This document shows, one piece after another, positions 1-6,980 of a stretch of 15,885 nt of DNA. The stretch is taken from the NCBI GenBank assembly GCA_049966915.1, contig JBMFTS010000012.1, positions 1 to 15,885 on the forward strand. Reading direction: 5' to 3'. How positions within the stretch are numbered: the stretch's first letter is position 1; each line of letters opens with the position of its first letter. The stretch comes from JAGDXZ01 sp049966915 (GTDB lineage Archaea; Micrarchaeota; Micrarchaeia; Micrarchaeales; CABMGC01). The translations under genes and the position numbers were made by a program. Below the pieces are notes generated by a model. It was not told the origin of the DNA. It searched no databases and worked only from the letters and a program-made list of their open reading frames with translations.

Positions 1-3
1 ATT

Positions 4-39
4 TATTTTAATGTTATGACATTATAAAACATTAAAATA
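4..39. repeat. AT-rich 12-bp perfect inverted repeat
   Basis: TATTTTAATGTT at 4-15 is the exact reverse complement of AACATTAAAATA at 28-39, with a 12-base spacer. It lies about 40-75 bases beyond the stop codon of the minus-strand helicase. It could be part of that gene's terminator region or an operator for a gene outside the window. Seen directly; the function is unknown. Confidence 0.5.
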
Positions 40-74
40 TAAAAAGGTTGTGGCAGGCTTGAATGCCATGACCT
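39..74 (-). terminator. Probable terminator of the helicase gene
   Basis: Read on the minus strand, just after the helicase stop codon, GGTCATGGC and GCCACAACC can form an imperfect hairpin with two mismatches. It is followed by CCTTTTTATATTTT. Archaeal transcription commonly stops at T-rich tracts, so the T-run is the stronger evidence and the hairpin is optional. Confidence 0.4.
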
Positions 75-78
75 GCGG

Positions 79-2847
79 CTATCTCTGCTTCCAGTATTTT
101 TTGGTGCGCACAAAATTCCTCTGGGCATTGAGAAGATCTACGTAGAGCTGCCTGTAGCTTTTCCTCAGCATCCTGAGCACTCTCGCAGCTGTTTCTATGC
201 CTACGCCGTATGTTGTTAGTGCCACAAGCGCCCTGTTGCCATATGCTTCTACAAGGCTCGCCTCGCGCATCATGCTGTCGTACTCGTGCTGCTGCTTTTC
301 GTTCAGTTCCTTGCCTTTCTTTTTGCTTTGCCATGCTGCAAGCCTGCTGTCGCTGTAAATGCAAACCATGGGGCTTTTGCACCTGCTGCACAATATCCTG
401 TAATCGCTGCCTTTTATCTCTTGTTCAAAAACGAAGCCGCAGTAAGTACAAAAAAGCTCAGCCTTCTTTCCAACGATCTCTTTTTCAAACGCGTTTATTT
501 CGTCTTCCGAGCGGGTCTCTACTAAAAGCTCTCCATATGCATAGTTGGCTTTGAGCAGCTCCTCTCCGAAAGGCGATATGCCGTTTTCTACTTCAACCTT
601 AACCTTGCCATTTTTGACGTCGTTTAGAAATGCCACGGCAGTTTCTGTGTCAAAATAGTTTTGTAGCAGGTCTCTTTTTGCTTCTTCGAATACTGGCGTA
701 TCCGCGTAAAAGTTTGCCAGCTTCTGCGCGCCGCTTCTTGTTATTGTCGCCTTCTTGTCCACTACGCCAGAAAGTTTTGCAGCTTGCACGAGCCTGTATC
801 TGAAAATGTCGGAATCTGTAATGTATGCGTCGCTGTTCATAAGCTGCAGCAGTCCGCCGAGCTTGAAAAATCTCGCTATATCTGGCAACGCTGCAAAATT
901 TTGGTACTTCACGAAAACGGCATATGGCGTTGCCGACACACTGGCTTGCCTGCTGTACGAAAGCGACACAGCCCGTGAAAGCAGCCTCGCAATCAGCTCG
1001 TTGGCTAACTTGCCAAGCGGCATATAAATTATTGAAAAGTTGTCGCCGTTTTCTATCACGAGCTTCTTTTGGCTTGGTGCGAAAAATTTCGCCTGCTTCT
1101 TGACAAATGCTTCTATCGTCGCGTATGCCGAACTGTCCATCAGGTTTTTTTGCTCGGCAACGCCGTGCTGCATCAGCTCGAAAACCTTTTCTGCTGTGGC
1201 TTTTGTTACTGGTATGTCCTCCCCTTCCCAGTCCGGTATTGCAGCCTCAACGTCAGCGCTCTGCTCTGCCTGCACGGTGTTGTTTTCTATGCTAACTACT
1301 TTCCACGGCATGCCCTTAGTTATGAAAGTCGTGCCTTCGTCGAGATAGTTCGATACAAAAGACTCGTCAAGCGAGCCTATTGTTTTGTTTGTAACAACGT
1401 CCTTTACCATGTATTTCGCTATTTCTGGTATGACGCTTATGTTCGCGTAGAAGTACGCTCTTGTCCTGGCGCTTTGGCTTATGTCGCCGTTTGCAAGTCT
1501 TATTAGTCTCTGCTCAGCGGCAAATGCCGCTATTTTTTTGAATTCGTCGATGCTCATGCTGGCATAAGGCGCGGCGCGCGCGACTATGGCATACGCCTTT
1601 TCAAGCCTTATGCGAGAATATTCAAGCGACATGGCGCATAGCTGGTTTATCAAAACATCCTTTGCGTATCTTTGCATGTGCTGCTTTTCGAGTGCGCCAG
1701 ATTTCGCTTGCTGCAGTATTGCCACCGACTCCAGCGCGTCAACTGCGTTTGCCACTATAATGCTGCCCCTTGCAACGGCGCGTTCCCTGTGACCGCCCCT
1801 GCCCACGCGCTGCACAAGCCTTGTGGCTTGTTTTGGCGACCCGTACTGTATCACATAGTCTACCGAGCCTATGTCTATGCCGAGCTCGAGGGAGCTTGTG
1901 GCAATTATGCTCTTAAGCGCGCCTTCCTTGAAAGCGTTTTCGACACTTATGCGCTCGTTCTTGTCTAGCGAGCTGTGGTGCACGCCTATGCCTCCGAAAG
2001 GCTCCTGCTTGTCAAAATATATGAGCTTGTTTCCCAGCGATTCGACTATCTGTCGCGTGTTTGCAAATACGAGCACGGATTTTGAACTTCTTACTATTTC
2101 TGCTATGCGTTCTATCCTTGCCAACGCCGTTTCATTGATGCCAAGCTTCTCCCTGAACCTGTTCATCTCGCGCTTTGGCTTGAGCGGCATTTCTATTGTT
2201 ATATCAAGCGCCTTTGCACGCGTCGACTCTACAACTTTGCATGCCGCGCCCGCAGAGAGCCAGCCTTTCACCTCGTCGATGTTGCCGACAGTCGCGCTTA
2301 TGCCTATCCTTTGAAAATTGCGCGACAGTTCCGCAAGCCTCTCTAGTGCTATCGCTAATTGTGCTCCGCGCTTGTTCATGAAAAGCTCATGCACTTCGTC
2401 TACTATTACTGCTTCTACATTCGACAACGAGTGCCTTAGTCTTTGCGACAGAAACAGATTTTGGACGCTTTCTGGAGTAGTTATCAATACCGCCGGAGGA
2501 TGTGCGGCCTGCATCTGGCGCTCGCTTTGCGGTGTGTCCCCGTGCCTTACTGCTATTTCTATGCCTGTTTCTTCCGAAAGCCATTTGAGCCTTTTCAGCA
2601 AATCTCTGTTTAGCGCGCGAAGCGGCGTTATGTAAATTGCTTTTATGCCTTCCAGCTTGCCTTGCTTTTCCTTTTCATCGTAAAGCTTTTGAATTACGGG
2701 AAGCACTGCTGCTTCGGTCTTGCCGCTTCCCGTGGGCGCTATTATCAGGCAGTTTCCGCCTTCTGCTACTGCCGGTATCGCTTCGCGCTGAATGTCGGTG
2801 AAGCCACCGTATTTGCCAAGAAAAAGAGCATATATTTTATTTTCCAT
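79..2847 (-). CDS. lhr: Lhr-type superfamily 2 helicase with C-terminal Cys4 zinc motif
   Basis: ATP-dependent 3'-5' nucleic-acid helicase of the Lhr (large helicase-related) family, which acts in DNA repair or RNA metabolism. Of 922 residues, the first ~370 form two RecA-like domains. Visible motifs are Walker A APTGSGKT (37-44), TPLRAL (motif Ia, ~74-79), TTPES (~123-127), DEVH (150-153), SAT (184-186), ATSSLELGIDIG (motif V, ~316-327) and QRVGRGGHR (motif VI, ~346-354). The DEVH box and the QRVGRGGHR form are typical of Lhr. The length fits Lhr-core plus extra C-terminal sequence. Near the C-terminus CTYC (800-803) and CSRC (820-823) make a CxxC-x16-CxxC zinc-ribbon-like motif. The ATG at 2847 has an AT-rich box about 29 bases upstream, suggesting a nearly leaderless mRNA. 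It is transcribed alone. The helicase family is certain; the subfamily and substrate are not. Confidence 0.93.
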   Translation of the reverse strand: MENKIYALFLGKYGGFTDIQREAIPAVAEGGNCLIIAPTGSGKTEAAVLPVIQKLYDEKEKQGKLEGIKAIYITPLRALNRDLLKRLKWLSEETGIEIAVRHGDTPQSERQMQAAHPPAVLITTPESVQNLFLSQRLRHSLSNVEAVIVDEVHELFMNKRGAQLAIALERLAELSRNFQRIGISATVGNIDEVKGWLSAGAACKVVESTRAKALDITIEMPLKPKREMNRFREKLGINETALARIERIAEIVRSSKSVLVFANTRQIVESLGNKLIYFDKQEPFGGIGVHHSSLDKNERISVENAFKEGALKSIIATSSLELGIDIGSVDYVIQYGSPKQATRLVQRVGRGGHRERAVARGSIIVANAVDALESVAILQQAKSGALEKQHMQRYAKDVLINQLCAMSLEYSRIRLEKAYAIVARAAPYASMSIDEFKKIAAFAAEQRLIRLANGDISQSARTRAYFYANISVIPEIAKYMVKDVVTNKTIGSLDESFVSNYLDEGTTFITKGMPWKVVSIENNTVQAEQSADVEAAIPDWEGEDIPVTKATAEKVFELMQHGVAEQKNLMDSSAYATIEAFVKKQAKFFAPSQKKLVIENGDNFSIIYMPLGKLANELIARLLSRAVSLSYSRQASVSATPYAVFVKYQNFAALPDIARFFKLGGLLQLMNSDAYITDSDIFRYRLVQAAKLSGVVDKKATITRSGAQKLANFYADTPVFEEAKRDLLQNYFDTETAVAFLNDVKNGKVKVEVENGISPFGEELLKANYAYGELLVETRSEDEINAFEKEIVGKKAELFCTYCGFVFEQEIKGSDYRILCSRCKSPMVCIYSDSRLAAWQSKKKGKELNEKQQHEYDSMMREASLVEAYGNRALVALTTYGVGIETAARVLRMLRKSYRQLYVDLLNAQRNFVRTKKYWKQR

Positions 2848-2869
2848 AACGCATTCTGATTAATCGCCA

Positions 2870-2883
2870 AAAAAATTAATAAT
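2870..2883 (-). promoter_or_regulatory. Box A (TATA) for the helicase gene
   Basis: On the minus strand the AT-rich stretch ATTATTAATTTTTT is centred about 29 bases before the helicase ATG, the spacing expected for archaeal TBP binding ahead of a leaderless start. Its T-run may also terminate the surface-protein mRNA coming from upstream. Confidence 0.5.
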
Positions 2884-2932
2884 ATGCTTGAAGTGGCTCA
2901 TTCAACTTTGCCGGTTGGCTGCAGAACCGAGC

Positions 2933-4549
2933 TTAGCCAAACGGTATGTACGCGCTGCCGAGCGCGGTCATACTTTTGTTGTCAAAAGTGTAGTTGAGCA
3001 GCAGCGTAAGTTTCAAATTCAGCTCAATGCCACTGAGCTTAGAACCGGCGTTGTAGCACGTTGCATTTATCATGCGGGTTTCGTTGCCTGAAATAGTCTC
3101 GTTCAGTGTGTTCGGTTTGGATTCAGGAGTCAAGAAGCAAGACAACGAATTGAGTTTCACTGTTTTGTTGAGGCTTCTCAGCGCCATGCTCAGCGTGCCG
3201 TTTGCAAAACTTACATTTGAGCAGCTGAAAGTAGAATTGAACGCGCAGGTATTCTTTATGCCGGATACGAACTGCACGGGCTTGCCCTTTATGCCGAAGC
3301 CATCTATTATGCCTATGTTTATTGGCACCTGATCTAGTAACAGCGACGTATTCACAAGCGAATAAACGGATATGTTGTAATTGCCTATGTACGTATGAGT
3401 GTCTATGAGCGATGTTCCCGTGCTTGGCGTGGATGCGTTTGCAAATACATACTCGCTGCAAAAGCTATCGTTGTTGGCGCTGTTTATGAGCCCGTAGCAG
3501 GTGTTGTTTTGCGTGCTTGCATTTTGAATAGTAGAGTATATGAAAGAAGTGTTTTCAAAGTAGGCAAGCGTTCCGGCTTTGCTGCCGGCACTTCCCAATA
3601 CTGAGTAGTTGCCCAGCGAAATGCTGTTGGCTATCTGCATGCGCTCAAAGAACTGTGATGTATTGATGCGCGCAAGCTTTTTGGCATCAAGCTCATTGGA
3701 GCACGTGCCGTTTCCTTTGTATGCCAGAATTTTCAGCCAACCCGAAGATTCGTAGCTGCATATGCTCGTGTTGTTGCCAAGACTGACTACGGTTACATTT
3801 TTCCCAAGCACGCTTTCGTTGCGCGCTTTCAACCCGTTTATCAATGCGGCGGTGTTTGTCATGTTCGGCGAGATGTCGCCCTGCAGCCAGATCGAGTAAG
3901 CCAGGCTGCCGTTAGAGTATCGCACAGAAGCAACGCCGATGTTGCTTATGTAATTCAGTACATATTTTAGCACTGAGTCCAGGAAGGCATTCACGTTGTA
4001 AATGCCTGTAAGCTTTAGGCCGGCAAGGCCGTATGTCGCGTTAAGATCGCTTGCCAGCGCGTAGCCAGCAGAGTTGAGCTTTGCAAACGATTCCGAAGTA
4101 ATGTTGCCCTCCGGCAGAAGCGTGTATGGCGTTTCGTTGCCTGCTTTTGCAACAGCAAAGCTTACGCTTGCCTGCGCGTCTGCCCTGTCTGCTATGTCGA
4201 GCAGCCTGCCAGGATCTGCAACAGCTTGAACAGTGTAGTTGCCTGGAGCTTCAGGCGTGTATGCTATGCTTATGGCGGTTTCCTTGCCCTGCGGCAGCGT
4301 TACCTTGTAATACGAGGTAAGCGTGCCGTTTACATATACGCCCACGCTCATGTTCTTTATCGGCGAATGGCCGTTGTTGTATATTGTTACGGGTATTGTT
4401 AGCGCCTGGTAAGGGTATATGTGATTCGGCAAAGTGGCATTTGTGCGCAGCACAACGCTTAGCGTGGGCTCGTAAAAGAGCCTCAAATACATTGCCACGC
4501 CTATCACTGCTATGAACAGCAACACCCAGAAGTAAACTTCTTTTTTCAT
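2933..4549 (-). CDS. Membrane-anchored, sequon-rich surface protein with CARDB-like domain
   Basis: I do not recognise a named family. The 538-residue product starts MKKE, followed by one hydrophobic segment (~6-25) that looks like an uncleaved signal anchor; the rest is predicted outside the cell. Residues ~28-112 resemble a CARDB/Ig-like beta-sandwich (phrases such as VTIYNNGHSPIKN and YTPEAPGNYTV). The remainder is rich in Asn, Ser and Thr and holds about 30 N-X-S/T sequons, the archaeal N-glycosylation signal. All eight cysteines (264, 283, 351, 364, 435, 443, 471, 498) are in the C-terminal half, which would allow four disulfides. There is no C-terminal anchor. Its ATG overlaps the stop of the upstream winged-helix gene by four bases (ATGA), so the two are probably co-transcribed and translationally coupled. 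The surface location is inferred from composition; binding partners are unknown. Confidence 0.85.
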   Translation of the reverse strand: MKKEVYFWVLLFIAVIGVAMYLRLFYEPTLSVVLRTNATLPNHIYPYQALTIPVTIYNNGHSPIKNMSVGVYVNGTLTSYYKVTLPQGKETAISIAYTPEAPGNYTVQAVADPGRLLDIADRADAQASVSFAVAKAGNETPYTLLPEGNITSESFAKLNSAGYALASDLNATYGLAGLKLTGIYNVNAFLDSVLKYVLNYISNIGVASVRYSNGSLAYSIWLQGDISPNMTNTAALINGLKARNESVLGKNVTVVSLGNNTSICSYESSGWLKILAYKGNGTCSNELDAKKLARINTSQFFERMQIANSISLGNYSVLGSAGSKAGTLAYFENTSFIYSTIQNASTQNNTCYGLINSANNDSFCSEYVFANASTPSTGTSLIDTHTYIGNYNISVYSLVNTSLLLDQVPINIGIIDGFGIKGKPVQFVSGIKNTCAFNSTFSCSNVSFANGTLSMALRSLNKTVKLNSLSCFLTPESKPNTLNETISGNETRMINATCYNAGSKLSGIELNLKLTLLLNYTFDNKSMTALGSAYIPFG

Positions 4550-5025
4550 GGTTTTTCGCCCGCAATTTTGCTTTTATTTACAAATTCTTTTATCACCTCA
4601 GCAAGCCTAGCGGTCATTTCCTTGTAATTGCTTTCGAACATGTCGCCAAACACGTTCTCTGGGTTAAACCTGTCGCCGCTCCTCGGCTTCCTGAAGTAAA
4701 AACGGCCTTGTGTATTTTCAACAAGGCCCATTTTTTTAAGTCTAAGCAAATGATATCTTAGAGTTTTCTCGTTCATCTGCTCCCAGTTTGCAGATACGTA
4801 TCGCATGAGGTCTTCAGCATTCGGGTCTGCTTGCTTCACGAATTGATAGTAAAGTAAGCCGTCGAGAACTGCAACAGCGCTTTGTCTGGTCTCTCCGGGG
4901 TTTATTATGCCAAGCGCAAGCGTTAGCCATCTTGCCATGGCTCGCCGCGTCTCCAGCACCGAAGGATCTATCCTGAGGAGCCTCGCTGTGACTTCCTTTT
5001 CTATTAGTGCTGCCTCGTTTAGCAT
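4546..5025 (-). CDS. Winged-helix transcriptional regulator
   Basis: 159-residue probable DNA-binding protein. The C-terminal half contains a winged-helix pattern: NEKTLRYHLLRLKKMGLVEN (recognition-helix region), then GRFYFRKP as the wing, followed by an amphipathic tail that may dimerise. The N-terminal ~70 residues are helical and not recognised. The same frame is open upstream to an ATG at 5070, but the ATG at 5025 is preferred. A strong AT-rich box lies about 25 bases before it, implying a leaderless mRNA, and the 15 extra residues would be a Phe/Leu-rich segment encoded by the promoter itself. The stop overlaps the surface-protein start by four bases. It may regulate that gene or itself; its target and ligand are not visible. 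Confidence 0.82.
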   Translation of the reverse strand: MLNEAALIEKEVTARLLRIDPSVLETRRAMARWLTLALGIINPGETRQSAVAVLDGLLYYQFVKQADPNAEDLMRYVSANWEQMNEKTLRYHLLRLKKMGLVENTQGRFYFRKPRSGDRFNPENVFGDMFESNYKEMTARLAEVIKEFVNKSKIAGEKP

Positions 5026-5040
5026 AATACTCTTTCTAAA

Positions 5041-5055
5041 AAATAAAAATATAAG
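5041..5055 (-). promoter_or_regulatory. Box A for the regulator/surface-protein operon
   Basis: Minus-strand CTTATATTTTTATTT is centred about 25 bases upstream of the ATG at 5025. This supports transcription starting at or near that ATG and argues against the longer N-terminus. Confidence 0.6.
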
Positions 5056-5135
5056 GGCTTGCTTGCGCAACAGCGCATCGAGCGGCGCTGCATGCTCTTT
5101 TTATCATTTTTGCGCTGAGCGTTAGAACGCAAGGC

Positions 5136-5143
5136 GTAAATAT
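5136..5143 (+). promoter_or_regulatory. Box A for the 108-residue protein
   Basis: GTAAATAT is centred about 24 bases before the ATG at 5164, the expected spacing for a leaderless transcript. It is divergent from the regulator promoter in the same gap. Confidence 0.5.
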
Positions 5144-5163
5144 CTGTTAGGCGTTGTTGAAAT

Positions 5164-5490
5164 ATGCTATTTCATAAAAAACTGCAGGAAGACAAGAAAG
5201 AAGCTTCTTTGGCCGAAGAAGCCAAGAAAACAGAGCGGAAAACAGAGCTACTTGAGCCGCTTTATGATTTTGATAAGCAGCTCGGCGGGTTCGTTGGCAT
5301 AAAAGGAATCGTTTTTGTGCTGTACGAAAACGAAAATCGCGCAGAACTTAGAGTTATAGGTTCAACGAAGCTTAAGGCTTTCGAGGTTGACTCTGGAAGC
5401 GTGACCAGCGTTAAAGAATTTTTTGAAGGCAAAGGCTTTGCCAAGGCTCCCTTCACCGCTAAAGGCATAACAATCTACGCCAAAAGCTAG
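5164..5490 (+). CDS. Small hypothetical protein, charged N-terminus
   Basis: 108-residue protein of no family I recognise. The first ~38 residues are dominated by Lys and Glu and probably helical (DKKEASLAEEAKKTERKTEL). The rest looks like a small alpha/beta domain with alternating hydrophobics: FVGIKGIVFVLYENENRAEL, then a ~30-residue Gly-containing stretch ending GITIYAKS. There is no signal peptide, membrane helix or Cys motif, so it is probably cytosolic. The ATG has a box A at leaderless spacing. It is probably monocistronic, since prefoldin has its own box A downstream. Codon use matches the neighbours, so it is probably a real gene. Confidence 0.7.
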   Translation: MLFHKKLQEDKKEASLAEEAKKTERKTELLEPLYDFDKQLGGFVGIKGIVFVLYENENRAELRVIGSTKLKAFEVDSGSVTSVKEFFEGKGFAKAPFTAKGITIYAKS

Positions 5491-5517
5491 CGCAGCATGG
5501 CCTGCTCGGCTAAAAAC

Positions 5518-5527
5518 CTTTTTATTG
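5518..5527 (+). promoter_or_regulatory. Box A for the prefoldin/DHH pair
   Basis: CTTTTTATTG lies about 57 bases before the prefoldin ATG at 5580. It predicts a start near 5548 and a leader of about 30 bases, longer than for most genes here. A GGTG at 5550-5553 is too far from the ATG to be a normal Shine-Dalgarno site. Confidence 0.45.
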
Positions 5528-5579
5528 ATTCGTGCACATAGTATTGAAAGGTGTTAATTGGCATCTTATCGGCGTTTTA

Positions 5580-5927
5580 ATGGCACAAGAAAACGAATTG
5601 GAAAAATTGCTTGAGGATTACCAAAACCTGCAGCAGCAAATGCAGTCGTTCGCGTCGCTTCTGAACCAGTTGCAGGGACAAAAGGAAGAAATAAACAGGG
5701 CGAAAGAAGAAGTGACCAGCGCCACAGGCAAGGTCTATTTCAGCGTGGGCGGCGTGATGGTAGAGACCACGAAAGACAAGGCGCTAGATGATCTCAACAA
5801 CAGAAGCGAGCTTGTCGAGCTAAGGATAAGCACAACAACGAAGCAGTACAACGAGCTGAAGACGAAAGAGAAGCAGCTGAGCGACAAGATAACGCAGCTT
5901 TACAAGTCGCAGGGCGCAGCGCAGTGA
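5580..5927 (+). CDS. pfdB: Prefoldin subunit beta
   Basis: Beta subunit of the prefoldin (GimC) co-chaperone, a hexamer of two alpha and four beta subunits that captures unfolded proteins and delivers them to the thermosome. The product is 115 residues, close to the usual ~117. Two long coiled-coil helices (about 1-45 and 70-110) flank a beta-hairpin containing GKVYFSVGGVMVETTKDKA, the beta-subunit signature. A GTG at 5532 would add 16 residues unlike any prefoldin, so the ATG at 5580 (MAQENELEKLL) is chosen. The DHH phosphoesterase follows four bases after the stop, indicating an operon. The alpha subunit is not in the window. Confidence 0.93.
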   Translation: MAQENELEKLLEDYQNLQQQMQSFASLLNQLQGQKEEINRAKEEVTSATGKVYFSVGGVMVETTKDKALDDLNNRSELVELRISTTTKQYNELKTKEKQLSDKITQLYKSQGAAQ

Positions 5928-5931
5928 TGTA

Positions 5932-6933
5932 TTGATCAAAACCCTTACTTTCGACGAGTTACTGGAGCTTGTCAAGCGCTACTCGCAGCAGGACGTTCTC
6001 ATAACGTTTCATTCAATAGGCGACCGCGACGCCGTTGGTTCTGCCGTGGCTCTGTCAGAATACATGCACAGCTCTATAGTGGCAATGCCAGATTTTCTTA
6101 CCAACAACGCAAGGCGCATGCTTGCCTCGGTAGAGTATGAAAAAAAGATAAGCGCGAAGTTTGTAAAGACGAGCGCAGTAATAGTCACCGACGCCGACAA
6201 TACCGAGGTTCTAGGTCCGTTTTCAAAGGAGCTTTACAACTATTCAGGGGAAGTGCTTTTCATAGACCATCATCTGAAATCGGACAATGTGAAGGCGGAG
6301 CTGCCAAACGCTTCGGCAGTATACATGTTTACCGACGAGAAGTTCAATTCCACCTCAAGCATAGTTTACGCTTTGCTCAAGAGGCTGGGAGCAAGCATAG
6401 GCAAGGAGGTGGCGCTGTTGCTTGCTAATGGCATAACTGCCGATTCGGCCGATTTGCAGAATGCCGACGCCCTTACTTTCATGCAGCTTTCTGAGCTTTT
6501 CAGCATATCCGGAACCACTTACGCCAGTTTGCAGGAAATGTACCATTCAAGCATACCTCTCGTAAACAGGCTAATGACAATGCAGGACGTCAAGAACGCC
6601 AGCCTAGAAAGCACAGGCAAGTACCTGATAGTTTATGGCAAGGCCACCGAGCACGCAAACGTTGCTGCAGACGCGGCCATGAACCTCGGAGCTGACGCAG
6701 CAGTTTTCTGGTCAATCACCCCTTACGAGGCTTCCATATCTGGCAGGCTAAGGTCGCCGCTCGACAAGCAGCTAGGCATTCACCTTGGCGTATACATGCG
6801 CGGGGTTGCCGCTTTGCTTAACGGCACAGGCGGCGGACACGCTTGCGCCGCAGGGGCATATGGCCCGGAGAAGGGCAAAGTAGAGCAGGCGGCATTGCAG
6901 ATAGTCGGCAAGCTCAAGGAAGCGATGAAGTAG
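5932..6933 (+). CDS. DHH-family phosphoesterase (DHH-DHHA1)
   Basis: Metal-dependent (probably Mn) phosphoesterase of the DHH superfamily, which includes RecJ-like nucleases, nanoRNases and cyclic-dinucleotide phosphodiesterases. In 333 residues it shows motif I HSIGDRDAVGS (H27, D31, D33), motif II VIVTDAD (D87), DHH (112-114), a motif IV region ANGITADSAD (D171), and the DHHA1 glycine signature GTGGGHACAAGA (298-309). Motif I reads GDRD where PDGD or PDAD is commoner. The start is TTG at 5932, four bases after prefoldin; no ATG or GTG in frame precedes motif I, so TTG is the best choice. There is no membrane or CBS domain. It could be an archaeal RecJ/GAN-like exonuclease or an oligoribonuclease; the substrate cannot be set from sequence alone. 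Confidence 0.88.
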   Translation: MIKTLTFDELLELVKRYSQQDVLITFHSIGDRDAVGSAVALSEYMHSSIVAMPDFLTNNARRMLASVEYEKKISAKFVKTSAVIVTDADNTEVLGPFSKELYNYSGEVLFIDHHLKSDNVKAELPNASAVYMFTDEKFNSTSSIVYALLKRLGASIGKEVALLLANGITADSADLQNADALTFMQLSELFSISGTTYASLQEMYHSSIPLVNRLMTMQDVKNASLESTGKYLIVYGKATEHANVAADAAMNLGADAAVFWSITPYEASISGRLRSPLDKQLGIHLGVYMRGVAALLNGTGGGHACAAGAYGPEKGKVEQAALQIVGKLKEAMK

Positions 6934-6949
6934 CAGCTGCCCACACCAC

Positions 6950-6962
6950 CTTTTAATTTTTG
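6950..6962 (+). promoter_or_regulatory. Box A for the Mre11-like gene
   Basis: CTTTTAATTTTTG is centred about 26 bases before the ATG at 6981, typical leaderless spacing. Confidence 0.55.
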
Positions 6963-6980
6963 CCACTCTATTAGTAGCGT

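Noticed and set aside
755..2635. Several long open frames on the plus strand opposite the helicase
   Set aside because: They are shadows of a well-conserved helicase with all motifs in order. Their products are Cys/Ser-rich with no recognisable domains and no promoters.
5026..5070. Longer N-terminus for the winged-helix regulator
   Set aside because: The extension is translated from the AT-rich promoter itself. A box A at leaderless distance supports the ATG at 5025.
5532..5579. Upstream GTG extension of prefoldin beta
   Set aside because: The 16 added residues are unlike any prefoldin, while the ATG at 5580 gives the normal length and N-terminus.
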